A model generated the notes under the pieces. That model had not been told where the DNA came from, searched no databases, and was given only the letters and a program-made list of their open reading frames with translations. Shown in pieces: positions 24,901-33,562 of a stretch of 64,000 nucleotides of DNA (position 1 is its first letter; every line of letters starts with the position of its first letter). This DNA comes from CAVEFW01 sp964579575 (lineage in GTDB: Bacteria > Actinomycetota > Coriobacteriia > Coriobacteriales > Eggerthellaceae), in contig CAZOGL010000001.1 in assembly GCA_964579575.1 (NCBI GenBank), positions 62,001-126,000 of the forward strand. Reading direction: 5' to 3'. The position numbers were made by a program, and so were the translations under genes.

Positions 24901-25713
24901 ATGATGGACGTTTTCGGTACACCTAATCTAGAGGGCGTGTCGACGCAGTTCGAGGTGGTTCGCTACGATTTCGAGGAGAAACCTCGAAAGGTATTGGACG
25001 AGGTGCAACTTGAACATACGCTGGACGTCTTTATCAACGAAGTGTTAACGCTTCGCATCGTCTGTACGCCAAAAGACCTGTTCGACCTTGTCGTGGGTCG
25101 CCTTTTTACCCAAGGAATCATTTCAGGTGTTGATGATATCGAGAGCATCCGCCTCGGCACGGGTTCCATCGAGGCTTTTGTGACCTTGGTCGATACGGAG
25201 GCTGACTACACAAAGAAACAAGTCGAGACGACGAAGACGACCGGAACAGGAAACCGGGTCTTGAACAACTACTTTGAGCAAGATTTCGTTCCGAGAAAAG
25301 TGAGGCCTATACCGTGGAGGCCGGAATGGATCTTTTCGTTGGCGAAGCGGTTCTCGCTCGATACGCCTATGCATCGTGCGACGTTTGGCACGCACAGTTG
25401 CTATCTCGCCCAAGAGGACGAGGTCTTGTTTTGTTGTGAGGACCTCGGTCGACACAACGCTTTCGACAAAGCTATTGGCTTTGCTTTGCGCAACGGCATC
25501 GATTTGGGTAAAAGCATCATCTTCTCCAGCGGTCGCTTGCCGGTGGACATGGTGGAAAAGGGAATTCGCGCCGGCGTTCCCATTCTCGTCTCGAAGGCCG
25601 TTCCGACTGCGATGACCATCGAGTTGGCGAAGAAATACGATCTCACGCTTATCTGTGGCGCTAGGCCAGATGGTATGAACGTGTTCAACGATCCTTTTGC
25701 TGGACGGGGATAG
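24901..25713 (+). CDS. fdhD: Formate dehydrogenase accessory sulfurtransferase FdhD
   Basis: 270 residues. FdhD moves sulfur from a cysteine desulfurase to the molybdenum cofactor before it is put into formate dehydrogenase. The conserved block LFCCEDLGRHNAFDKAIGFA and the later FSSGRLPVDMVEKG are clear. The usual Cys pair loop in the centre is represented by GTHSCYL, so the CxxC of E. coli FdhD is reduced to one Cys plus neighbours; worth noting. GGTGAGGA precedes tandem ATGs (24901, 24904). It lies at one edge of the selenium/formate island, 16 kb from its presumed target FdnG. Confidence 0.95.
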   Translation: MMDVFGTPNLEGVSTQFEVVRYDFEEKPRKVLDEVQLEHTLDVFINEVLTLRIVCTPKDLFDLVVGRLFTQGIISGVDDIESIRLGTGSIEAFVTLVDTEADYTKKQVETTKTTGTGNRVLNNYFEQDFVPRKVRPIPWRPEWIFSLAKRFSLDTPMHRATFGTHSCYLAQEDEVLFCCEDLGRHNAFDKAIGFALRNGIDLGKSIIFSSGRLPVDMVEKGIRAGVPILVSKAVPTAMTIELAKKYDLTLICGARPDGMNVFNDPFAGRG

Positions 25714-25853
25714 CCGCAGGGCCTCTCGCCAGTAGAGAGAAAGCTCCCAACGGGCATGCGAATTGCGTGCGTTTCGAGCCAGAGACGCCGAGTGTGCGCG
25801 CAGAGCCGCGTTCGCTTCGGTGGAGGCGTGCGTATTGGTGAAGGTTTGAGTAT

Positions 25854-25950
25854 TGGCGGAGATGCGTGCGAATCGAACACACCCAAGACGTTCTGCGCGC
25901 CTCACAACGGCTTTGAAGGCCGCGGGAACCACCAGGCCCCATCCATCTCC
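25854..25950 (-). tRNA. selC: Selenocysteine tRNA, tRNA-Sec(UCA)
   Basis: About 97 nt including an encoded CCA (25854-25856). The acceptor stem begins GGAGATG and pairs with CATCTCC; an eighth position would be a G/G opposition. Discriminator G. The anticodon arm GCGGC-CTTCAAA-GCCGT carries TCA (plus-strand 25914-25916). The long variable arm GAGGCG/CGTCTT and the T arm GTGTG-TTCGATT-CGCAC are all drawable. The long extra arm, the UCA anticodon and the location downstream of selB on the same strand together identify selC. Confidence 0.95.
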
Positions 25951-25962
25951 CTAGTTCAAGAT

Positions 25963-25980
25963 GATAGCGAGTTCGCTATC
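25963..25980. promoter_or_regulatory. Perfect palindrome just upstream of selC
   Basis: GATAGCGA-GT-TCGCTATC, a perfect 8-bp inverted repeat, begins 13 bp before the 5' end of selC (minus strand). It could be a processing hairpin between selB and selC or an operator. The remaining selB-selC spacer has TCTCA-TCG-TGAGA followed by TTTTTT near 26061-26080 on the plus strand, nested in a wider GGCGAAC (26053-26059) / GTTCGCC (26087-26093) repeat: a likely terminator structure. The fdhD-selC spacer (25714-25853) shows nothing clear. Confidence 0.5.
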
Positions 25981-26144
25981 AATCACGCCATTCTACACGC
26001 TTTATGGCGGATAGCAGCCAATAAGCTTGTGTTCTGACGGTTTTTTTTGAGGGGCGAACTCTCTCATCGTGAGATTTTTTGCAACCGTTCGCCGTAAGAA
26101 TCATACCGCTCGCTTATAGGAAAATCAGAGAATAACGCTTCTTG

Positions 26145-28067
26145 TCATCCGTTTGACGTGCGCAAATCGCCCTCTCTACGGGTAATGCCCAACTCATCGA
26201 AATACTCCAACAACGGCATGGCGAACTTGCGACTCACCCCCATTGCCTCCTTGAGATCGGCTGCGGTTGAGGGGCCGTTTTGTCCAATGTGGCCAATAAC
26301 AGCCTTTTGGAGGCGTGCGATAGCTTGTGCGCTGTAGAATCGATCAGCCTCGACGGGGATAGCCTTACCTTCCTCGGTGAGGGTACGCAACGATTTTCGC
26401 GCCAAGCCCTCGTCTAGCCCTATGTTTCGAGCGAGTACATCCACGGTAGGCGGAGTGGTGCCTGCCTCTTTGAGAGCCGTCTCCATGGCAGATAGCGCCT
26501 TGAGTCCAGCCGCGCGTGCGCCGGCACCCGCTTTGGGATGGCTTGCCTCTCCGCCGTTCACGATGACGGCCTCACGGGCCTCTGCTTCCTGCAACAAGGC
26601 GTCAAAGCATTCCTTGGACATATGGGCGTCAACTTGGTGACGTAGGGCGGCAATAGCGATGCCGGTAGCCGAGGGATTGGCGGAATGGAACTTCATGAGC
26701 GCGCAATCAACAGCGGAAATCGCCTTTTGAACCACGGCGGGACGTGCGAGGTATCGATTGTCGGATCCAACATAGACGACGCGGCGAGCATCGAGGGCGA
26801 CCTCCACGCATGCGGAAACGGTCGCCTCGTCAAGCCCTGTGTCCTCCAGCAGATCTTCGAGGGTTTTGGGGGTGGTTGCCAAATTGATGCTGGCATCCAC
26901 GGCAGCTTGCGCGTCTCCAGTCTCAAGCGCTTCGAGCATCGTCTGTTCCTCGGGGGTGAGGTTGGTGCGACGGCGTGGGTGGGCCGTGACGACCATCCCG
27001 CCGCCGATGACGCGCACGGGCGAATAGGAACGCACGATGAAGCGATCGCGATAGGTGAGGGGTAAGGGCTCCTCAAGGCGAATTTGGACGAGGGCGGTTT
27101 CGCCAGGTTTGAGACCTTCGGCTCCGTTCATGCACAGGATACGGCCGATGACCTCACGGGTTCCATGGGCGACATGGACACGGATTCCTGTCGCCAAGAT
27201 GCGTCCGCTTGCGAAAGGGTCGCTATAGGTGAGGTTCGCGTCGAAACGATCAGACACGGTGACGCTGTCGGGCGCTGCGAGAAAATCACCGGGGCGCACA
27301 TCCTCAGTGCTGAGTCCCGCAAGGCTTATGGCGACGCGATTGCCGGCGGGGGCTAACTTGAAGTCGCGGCCATGCATCTGGATGGAGCGGATGCGGGTGG
27401 GTATGCCTTTCGGCAAGACCTCGATTTCGTCACCGATATGCGCGACGCCGCTCCAAAGGGTGCCGGTGATGACGGTGCCGAAGCCTTTGACGGTGAACAC
27501 GCGGTCGATTGGCATGCGCATGGTTCCCGCAGGTTTGATGTGTGTTGCCTCCTCTGCTGCCTTGTCAAGTTCGGAGAGGAGTTCGTCGAGGCCCTCGCGG
27601 GTACGAGAGGAGCAAGGAACTATCGGGGCATCGGCAAAGGGGGTGCCGGCAAGTTTCGTACGTACCTCGTCCACCATGAACTCGACCCATTCCTCGTCGA
27701 CCAAGTCGGTCTTGGTCAAGGCGATGACGCAACTGGTGACACCAAGCAGGTCCAAAACGGCGACGTGCTCCACGGTTTGGGGCATGACGCCGTCGTCTGC
27801 AGCGATGACAAGCAGCGCGACGTCGACGCCGGTCGCTCCGGAGACCATCTGGCGCACAAAGCGTTCGTGTCCAGGGACGTCTACGACACCCATGGTGCGG
27901 CCGCTTGGCAAGAGAAGTTGGGCAAAGCCGAGCTCAATGGTGATACCGCGCTCCTTTTCCTCCTTGAGGCGATCGGGGTCGACTCCGGTGAGAGCTTGGA
28001 TAAGGCTGGACTTGCCGTGGTCGATATGTCCCGCCGTTCCGAGGATGAGATTGGGGGTGTTGTTCAT
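26145..28067 (-). CDS. selB: Selenocysteine-specific elongation factor SelB
   Basis: 640 residues. EF-Tu-like GTPase at the N-terminus (GTAGHIDHGKSSLIQALTG, DVPGHERFV, TKTD), beta-barrel domains II-III, and C-terminal winged-helix repeats (about 400-640, ending ELGITRREGDLRTSNG) that bind the SECIS hairpin. It delivers Sec-tRNA to UGA codons. It starts 19 bp after the selA stop and lies upstream of selC: a selA-selB-selC unit on the minus strand. Both SECIS-like hairpins found in this window (fdnG, selD) are its expected targets. Confidence 0.97.
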   Translation of the reverse strand: MNNTPNLILGTAGHIDHGKSSLIQALTGVDPDRLKEEKERGITIELGFAQLLLPSGRTMGVVDVPGHERFVRQMVSGATGVDVALLVIAADDGVMPQTVEHVAVLDLLGVTSCVIALTKTDLVDEEWVEFMVDEVRTKLAGTPFADAPIVPCSSRTREGLDELLSELDKAAEEATHIKPAGTMRMPIDRVFTVKGFGTVITGTLWSGVAHIGDEIEVLPKGIPTRIRSIQMHGRDFKLAPAGNRVAISLAGLSTEDVRPGDFLAAPDSVTVSDRFDANLTYSDPFASGRILATGIRVHVAHGTREVIGRILCMNGAEGLKPGETALVQIRLEEPLPLTYRDRFIVRSYSPVRVIGGGMVVTAHPRRRTNLTPEEQTMLEALETGDAQAAVDASINLATTPKTLEDLLEDTGLDEATVSACVEVALDARRVVYVGSDNRYLARPAVVQKAISAVDCALMKFHSANPSATGIAIAALRHQVDAHMSKECFDALLQEAEAREAVIVNGGEASHPKAGAGARAAGLKALSAMETALKEAGTTPPTVDVLARNIGLDEGLARKSLRTLTEEGKAIPVEADRFYSAQAIARLQKAVIGHIGQNGPSTAADLKEAMGVSRKFAMPLLEYFDELGITRREGDLRTSNG

Positions 28068-28086
28068 AGTTGGACCTCCTCGCGCC

Positions 28087-29547
28087 CTAGCTAAGCGAGA
28101 TGGCTATGGTGAAATACTCGGACAGCGCGGTTGCGATCTCGTCGCACTCGCTTTCGTTGACCAACGTACGCGCGTCGAACAGAAGCGTCTCCTTCTTGAG
28201 GCGGCCTATGATAGGGAGGCGACGCTGGGAGATGAGATGACGATCGCACTCAAGGGCGGAACCCTTCTCAAAACTTATCTGTACACAATAGGTGGGGATG
28301 TCGCACATGGGCAACGCTCCGCCTCCTGCCCGGGATATCTCTGTGACGACCTCGACTTTGGCGGAGTCTTTAGGGATGGCCTTCGTGATAAGGGAGGCAA
28401 GCTTCTCGGCGCGGGGCTTGATGTCCTTTGCTGGGGTGGAGAGCATGGCGAGGGTGGGGATCTCGCTCAAAGCCCGCTCGGGCTCAAGGTAGAGACGCAA
28501 CGTCGCTTCCAGTGCGGCGAGCGTCATCTTGTCGAGGCGCATGGCGCGGGCGAGAGGATTTCTCTTGAGGCGGTCAATAAGCTCCTTGCGACCGACAATG
28601 ATGCCGGCTTGGGGGCCGCCGAGGAGCTTGTCGCCACTAAAGGAGACGATGTCGGCGCCTTGTTTGAGGCTGTACGAAACGGTCGGTTCGGCATACTCGC
28701 CGAAGGAGTCGAGTCTAATAAACGCGCCAGACCCTTGGTCTTCGTACACGAGAAGGCCAAGGTCGTTTCCCGAAGTCTCACGACGACCCCTCTCCTTTTG
28801 GGCAAGGCCATGAAGCTCCTTGACCGAGACGCTCTCGGTGAAACCGATCATGCGGTAGTTGCTGGTATGGACCTTCAACATCATGGCGGTATCGGGGGAG
28901 ATGGCGTGCTCATAGTCGAGCAGATGGGTTTTGTTTGTGGCGCCTACCTCCACCATGGTGGCATGGCTTTGGGCCATGATGTCGGGAATGCGGAAGCTGC
29001 CGCCGATCTCGACTTGCTCTCCGCGGCTGACGATGGCCTCGTGGCCTTGGGCGAACTCCGAGAGGACCATCATAACGGCGGCGGCGTTGTTGTTGACGGC
29101 TATGGCCGCCTCGGCGCCGGTCAGGGTGCAGATGAGTTGCTCGCAATGATCGTGGCGGCTGCCACGTGCCATGGCATCGGTGTCGTACTCCAAGGTTGAG
29201 TAGCCGCGGGCAACCTCGTTGACGGCTTCAACGGCCGAAGGCGCCAAGACGCTACGGCCGAGGTTGGTGTGGATGACGACGCCGCTTGCGTTCACGACGC
29301 GGCGCAGGTTTGGTTGGGTCAGTGCAAGCATGCGCATTCGTGCGAAAACAGCGACATTGTCGGTGCTGACAGAGGTGGTGGTACCCGCGATGATGCCTTG
29401 TCGAACGCTGTCGATGGTAGCGCGGGCAGACTCAACGGCGGCTGCATGGGGGAGTGTTTTGACAAGTGGTTTGACCAGAGCGTGCTGCAAAAGCTCGTCA
29501 ACTTGGGGTAGTGAGCGCAACAGCGCCTGTTGTTCGGATGTCGCCAT
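28087..29547 (-). CDS. selA: L-seryl-tRNA(Sec) selenium transferase SelA
   Basis: 486 residues, PLP-dependent. It converts Ser-tRNA-Sec to Sec-tRNA-Sec with selenophosphate. The PLP lysine lies in FSGDKLLGGPQAGIIVG (about residue 305), and the N-terminal helical tRNA-binding domain is present (LLRSLPQVDELLQHALV). Conserved AAAVMMVLSEFAQGHEAIVSRGE is seen. It starts 192 bp from a divergent glycosyltransferase and runs into selB; length and motifs are those of a complete bacterial SelA. Confidence 0.97.
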   Translation of the reverse strand: MATSEQQALLRSLPQVDELLQHALVKPLVKTLPHAAAVESARATIDSVRQGIIAGTTTSVSTDNVAVFARMRMLALTQPNLRRVVNASGVVIHTNLGRSVLAPSAVEAVNEVARGYSTLEYDTDAMARGSRHDHCEQLICTLTGAEAAIAVNNNAAAVMMVLSEFAQGHEAIVSRGEQVEIGGSFRIPDIMAQSHATMVEVGATNKTHLLDYEHAISPDTAMMLKVHTSNYRMIGFTESVSVKELHGLAQKERGRRETSGNDLGLLVYEDQGSGAFIRLDSFGEYAEPTVSYSLKQGADIVSFSGDKLLGGPQAGIIVGRKELIDRLKRNPLARAMRLDKMTLAALEATLRLYLEPERALSEIPTLAMLSTPAKDIKPRAEKLASLITKAIPKDSAKVEVVTEISRAGGGALPMCDIPTYCVQISFEKGSALECDRHLISQRRLPIIGRLKKETLLFDARTLVNESECDEIATALSEYFTIAISLS

Positions 29548-29739
29548 GGTTTCTCCTGTGGTTCATGCGTTTTGGTTCGTGTTAATTGGTTCGTGTGAAT
29601 ATGTGCTTCTTGCCATTCTATCCGAAATGGCGTTGTCCATACCTCGTCTATCGGGGTCATGTCCTGTTGGCCCCGTTGTTCGGCAAAGGGAAATGCTAGA
29701 CTTTCCTCGACATCGTCCAAGGCAGGGAAAGGCATATCC

Positions 29740-30942
29740 GTGAGGATTCTCCATGTGACAGCTCAAAAGCCAGATTGCACAGGAAGCGGCGTCTATCTGT
29801 CGCAGATGGTGTCCGCCCTCGACCGCGCGGGCCATGAGCAGGCGGTAATTTGCGGTATCGCAGGTACGGAGGAATTCGAAGTCGCCCCAGGCGTGCAGAT
29901 GTTCCCGGTCCGTTTTGAGACGGAGCAATTGCCGTTTTCGGTCTGTGGCATGTCTGACGTGATGCCGTATAAGGCCACGCGTTATCGCGATTTGACGCCG
30001 GAGATGGGATCTCAGTTCGAGGATGCGTTCTCGGGCATGGTGGACAAGGCATATCAGGAGTTCAGGCCCGATTTGGTTATATGCAACCACCTCTATTTCC
30101 TGACGGCAATTGTGCGGGAGCGTATCGAGGATGTGCCTGTGGTGGGAATTTGCCATGCCACCTGTCTGCACCAACTTGCGACCAATCCGTTCCAGGTCGA
30201 GCGCATCATGCGGACAATCCCCCAGCTCGATCACATCTTTGCGCTTCATGAGATCCAAAAACAGGCCATTGTCGATAGGTTTGGTGTCGATGAGGGGCTC
30301 GTCGACGTTATCGGTACGGGATATGATGCTGAGTTGTTCTCCCGAAACGACGCAATCGTGCGCTGCGAAAACCCAAGGCGCATCGTCTATGCGGGCAAGA
30401 TCTCCAACGCCAAGGGTGTTGCAAGCTTGATGCGTGCTCTGAGATACCTTGAGGTTGAACCTGGGTCAGTCGAGATTCGTTGCGTCGGCGGGGCAGGTGA
30501 TGTTTTGGAATATGAGCAGATCAGGCGTCTCTCCGATTTGAGCCCACATCCCGTGCGCTTTCTCGGGCGAATACCGAAGGAAGACCTCGTCGAGGAATAC
30601 CAAAGGGCCGACACGTTCGTCTTGCCAAGCTTCCATGAGGGGTTGCCCCTTGTCACCATCGAGGCCTTAGCTTGCGGGTGCAAGGTGGTGTGTTGCGATT
30701 GGCCCGGGGTTCGCTCTTGGATGGAGGGCCATCTCAAAAACGCCCCCATTCGTTATGTCGCGCTGCCCGAGGGGGCCCTTTCTGACAAGGCTTGCGGCAG
30801 CGAGCAGCCTGCGTTTGAGCGTCGTCTCGCGCGAGCTCTTGAGGATTCTCTTGGTGCGGAGCGTGTGGTTTGCGACATGTCAGACCTGACTTGGGATTCC
30901 CTCGTCAGGCGCTTGATGGGATTCCTCGGTTTTTCGCTATAG
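29740..30942 (+). CDS. GT4-family glycosyltransferase
   Basis: 400 residues, GT-B fold. The N-terminal half begins RILHVTAQKPDCTGSGVYLSQ and the C-terminal half has RIVYAGKISNAKGVASLMRAL and the sugar-nucleotide site ADTFVLPSFHEGLPLVTIEALACG with the EX7E-type acidic residues. It transfers sugar from a nucleotide donor to an unknown acceptor. The GTG start at 29740 has GGGAAAGG upstream. It is divergent from selA and convergent with a NifS-like gene, inside the selenium island. SenB selenosugar synthase also has a GT-like fold, but nothing in the sequence alone shows that this enzyme uses selenium. Confidence 0.85.
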   Translation: MRILHVTAQKPDCTGSGVYLSQMVSALDRAGHEQAVICGIAGTEEFEVAPGVQMFPVRFETEQLPFSVCGMSDVMPYKATRYRDLTPEMGSQFEDAFSGMVDKAYQEFRPDLVICNHLYFLTAIVRERIEDVPVVGICHATCLHQLATNPFQVERIMRTIPQLDHIFALHEIQKQAIVDRFGVDEGLVDVIGTGYDAELFSRNDAIVRCENPRRIVYAGKISNAKGVASLMRALRYLEVEPGSVEIRCVGGAGDVLEYEQIRRLSDLSPHPVRFLGRIPKEDLVEEYQRADTFVLPSFHEGLPLVTIEALACGCKVVCCDWPGVRSWMEGHLKNAPIRYVALPEGALSDKACGSEQPAFERRLARALEDSLGAERVVCDMSDLTWDSLVRRLMGFLGFSL

Positions 30943-31019
30943 CCCCAAGGTCCAGTGGCCCCGTGGCGGGCTTGTCGTTATAGCCCCAAGGTCCAGTGGC
31001 CCCGTGGCGGGCTTGTCGT
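30938..31019. repeat. 41-bp perfect tandem duplication at two convergent gene ends
   Basis: Two copies of a 41-bp unit beginning TATAGCCCCAAGG and ending GGCTTGTCGT, at 30938-30978 and 30979-31019. Copy 1 includes the glycosyltransferase stop codon (30940-30942) and copy 2 ends on the NifS-like gene's stop codon (31019-31021). The unit contains GCCC/GGGC arms, so each copy can fold into a small hairpin. Confidence 0.92.
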
Positions 31020-32161
31020 TATAACCTCGAGGCAATCTCCCTCACGGCCGCGATTGCCGCATCCACTTCCTCGACAGTGTTGAACCACCCAAAGCTCATG
31101 CGCACCGCACCTTGGTGTTCGGTTCCCAACGCCTTGTGCATCAACGGTGCGCAATGGGCGCCTGCGCGGGTGGAGATATGGTAGGTGTTCTCAAGGGCGT
31201 CGCTGATGAGTCCTGCGTCTGCGTCTCCTATATTGAATGCCACGATGCCGGTGCGTCCGCAACCGCCATGTCCGCCAAGGATGCGCAGGTCGGGAATTTC
31301 CGACAAACCTGCTTCGAGGCGGTTCACGAGCTTGTCCTCATGCGCGGCAATCGTATCGATCCCGACGCGCTCGACAAAGGATATTCCTGCCCCAAGACCT
31401 GCGATTCCGTGTCCGTTGATCGTGCCCGCCTCAAGGCACTCAGGCATGAATCGGGGATGTTCCTTGTCGTAGCTGTGGACACCGGAGCCACCGACTTTGA
31501 AAGGTTCGATTTCGATGCCGTTCGCCAATGCCAAGGCACCCGTTCCCTGGGGGCCATACAGGCCCTTGTGTCCCGTGATGCAAACGACGTCGAAGTCCTG
31601 TTTACCCATGTCGATGGGCACAACGCCGGCGGTTTGTGCGGCGTCCAACACGAACAGGGCGCCATGCTCGCGGGTGATGCTTGCCATGCGCTCCACGTCG
31701 TATACGTCGCCGGTCAGGTTGGATGCATGGGTGACGGCGACGAGGTGGGTGTTTGGCTCGAAAGCCGCTTCGAAGGCGTCGAGGTCGAGGGAGGCGTCTT
31801 TGGCGATAGGAACGATGGTCAGTCCCACCCCGCGTTCCTTCTCCATCTTGTAGAGGGGGCGAAGGACCGAGTTGTGGCTTGCTGCAGTGGTGATGGCGTG
31901 GTCGCCGTTTTTGAGAAGGCCGAACAAGGCGATGTTGAGGGACTCGGTCACGTTGCTTGTGAAGGAGACGCGGCTTGCGTCGGGAGCACCAAGCAGGTTC
32001 GCAACGGCTTCGCGCACCTCATAAACTGTCATGCTGGCGTCTAGGGAGGACTCGTGGACACCGCGACCGACATTGCCGAATTCGGACAGGGCGTGAAGGA
32101 TTGCTTCTCCCACCTCAGGTGGCTTTTGCTTGGTGGTAGCAGCGTTGTCGAAATATATCAC
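31019..32161 (-). CDS. Class V aminotransferase, cysteine-desulfurase family (NifS-like)
   Basis: 380 residues, PLP-dependent. The start is the GTG at 32161 giving VIYFDNAATTKQKPPEV, the classic first residues of this family, with TAGGAG 6 bases upstream; the ATG at 32194 has no ribosome binding site. The PLP lysine is in CITGHKGLYGPQGTGAL and the catalytic Cys probably in TRAGAHCAPLMHKAL. It reads like the TIGR01977-type cysteine desulfurases often found beside selenium genes, which release sulfur or selenium from (seleno)cysteine to a carrier. Here it is flanked by selAB and the DUF3343/yedF/selD genes, so selenium donation is a reasonable inference. Confidence 0.9.
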   Translation of the reverse strand: MIYFDNAATTKQKPPEVGEAILHALSEFGNVGRGVHESSLDASMTVYEVREAVANLLGAPDASRVSFTSNVTESLNIALFGLLKNGDHAITTAASHNSVLRPLYKMEKERGVGLTIVPIAKDASLDLDAFEAAFEPNTHLVAVTHASNLTGDVYDVERMASITREHGALFVLDAAQTAGVVPIDMGKQDFDVVCITGHKGLYGPQGTGALALANGIEIEPFKVGGSGVHSYDKEHPRFMPECLEAGTINGHGIAGLGAGISFVERVGIDTIAAHEDKLVNRLEAGLSEIPDLRILGGHGGCGRTGIVAFNIGDADAGLISDALENTYHISTRAGAHCAPLMHKALGTEHQGAVRMSFGWFNTVEEVDAAIAAVREIASRL

Positions 32162-32365
32162 GGGGGCTCCTAGCATGTATGTTTTTGAACTCATGGTATC
32201 ACGCTTGTCTCAATTGGTTTCGACTTCGGGTTTTTTGCTGTTTTGGGGTTTTTCGCAAGGGGCCAAGGACAAGCGTAATAGAATCGTCGTGTATTTTCGA
32301 CAACGTCATCAAGCAGCGTCATCAAGCGAGTTGCTTGCTCGTGCCTAACCCGAAGGGAAGCGCGC

Positions 32366-33211
32366 ATGTACAGAAGCATGTATAGAAGAGATTTTCTGAG
32401 TTTTATCGGTGCTGCTGCCGTTTCCTGCGTGGGCGTCGCATCGCTTTCCGGGTGCTCCGGATCCGCCTCAAAGAAGTCGGACGAGTATGGCACCCGCACG
32501 GTTCGCGTATCTACGGGTGGAGAAGGCGAACCCTACTCCTTTATCGATTCCAACGGTACGTGGACGGGTCTTTGTGCGGATCTTTGGAACCGCGTCGGAG
32601 AGATCACGGGGTGGACCATCGAGACGGTCGACTCAGGATCTGCTGACGCTGCCTTATCAGACCTCATGTCGGGCAAGGCCGATGTCGCCGCCAACGGCTT
32701 CTCCATCACCGAGAAACGTCTCCAGCTCTATCTTGCTTGTGACCCACTGTTTGCTGATGCGCAGGTCGTTGCGGTCAAGTCCGATAGCAACGTGGAGAGC
32801 CTCGAGGAGTTGCGCGGGGGTGTTGTCGGCGTTGTCGTAGGGCAGGCTACCCAAGCGACATTGGGGGGCATAGCCGCAAATTACGGGTGGAACGTAAAGG
32901 ACTATAGTGCGGCTGTGGATGCGGGCAAGGATTGCGCGCAAGGAGCCATCTCGGCCTATGCTGACACCATCATCAACGTGTTGGACGTCCAGCGTACCCA
33001 GGGCATCCAACTCAAGACGCTAAGCGAGGCAATTGGCGGAAGCAACATCACGTGGTTCACCCTTTCGTCCAACAAGGACCTCCGTGACTCTTTGAACAAG
33101 GTCATCAAGGTCATGCTTGAGGATGGGTCCTTGTCCGAGTTGACTACGAAATGGTTCAACGGGGACTTGACGGGTTACATCAGCGACAAGTGGCCGAAGG
33201 CGAACAAGTAG
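32366..33211 (+). CDS. Extracellular amino-acid-type substrate-binding lipoprotein
   Basis: 281 residues. The N-terminus MYRRDFLSFIGAAAVSCVG has a twin-arginine motif and a lipobox ending SLSGC, so it is an exported, lipid-anchored protein. The mature part is an SBP_bac_3 domain (GEPYSFIDSNGTWTGLCADL; ADVAANGFSITEKR; GVVVGQATQATLGGIAANYG) as in polar amino-acid ABC importers. GAAGGGAAG precedes the ATG at 32366; an in-frame ATG at 32378 would also work. No permease or ATPase is adjacent, so it is an orphan. Its place in the selenium island makes a sulfur/selenium amino acid (cystine-like) an attractive but untested ligand. Confidence 0.88.
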   Translation: MYRSMYRRDFLSFIGAAAVSCVGVASLSGCSGSASKKSDEYGTRTVRVSTGGEGEPYSFIDSNGTWTGLCADLWNRVGEITGWTIETVDSGSADAALSDLMSGKADVAANGFSITEKRLQLYLACDPLFADAQVVAVKSDSNVESLEELRGGVVGVVVGQATQATLGGIAANYGWNVKDYSAAVDAGKDCAQGAISAYADTIINVLDVQRTQGIQLKTLSEAIGGSNITWFTLSSNKDLRDSLNKVIKVMLEDGSLSELTTKWFNGDLTGYISDKWPKANK

Positions 33212-33236
33212 TCCCACTCAACAAGTAGTCTCACGC
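33203..33236. repeat. 17-bp tandem duplication over a stop codon
   Basis: AACAAGTAGTCCCACTC is followed immediately by a near-identical copy (AACAAGTAGTCTCACGC). The stop codon of the binding-lipoprotein gene (33209-33211) lies in the first copy. Confidence 0.85.
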
Positions 33237-33262
33237 GTAACAGAGCACATACGTTGGGGTGT

Positions 33263-33538
33263 CTAGCAATAGACGTCCCTTTTCGGGTTGATCTGGTTCT
33301 CGAGCTCGACAATCTTGACAAAGCCAGGCATGCCTGGTTGTTCCAAGGCGCTTTTCACGTCATCGATATGTTCGGGTGTGACAAGAAGAGCCATGCCGCA
33401 ACATGCCTGAAGGCCGCGGGGGACCGGGCTGATGCGACACGTACACCCCGCTTTACGTAACGCGGTATAGAGAGCCATGCCTTCGGTGCTTCCCTCAACG
33501 AGTATGTAGTACGCCTTCTCAGCCACAGGATCAGCCAC
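33263..33538 (-). CDS. DUF3343 protein (putative Se/S carrier-like)
   Basis: About 91 residues. The fold signature KAYYILVEGSTEGMALYTAL, PRGLQACCGMALLV and HIDDVKSALEQ matches DUF3343, a small ferredoxin-like family associated with selenium metabolism and described as a putative Se/S carrier. The conserved Cys sits in ACCGMAL. I prefer the GTG at 33538 (GGAAG 5 bases upstream) to the TTG at 33550. It lies downstream of the DCCP/activase operon on the same strand, about 107 bp after the DCCP stop and separated by a 14-bp tandem array. One of three DUF3343 modules in the window. Confidence 0.85.
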   Translation of the reverse strand: MADPVAEKAYYILVEGSTEGMALYTALRKAGCTCRISPVPRGLQACCGMALLVTPEHIDDVKSALEQPGMPGFVKIVELENQINPKRDVYC

Positions 33539-33562
33539 AGGAACTTCCAAATAGTGGGCCGA

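Noticed and set aside
27229..29199. 656-aa plus-strand ORF over selB/selA
   Set aside because: Antisense of two well-identified genes; Ser/Thr/Arg-rich with no recognisable domain.
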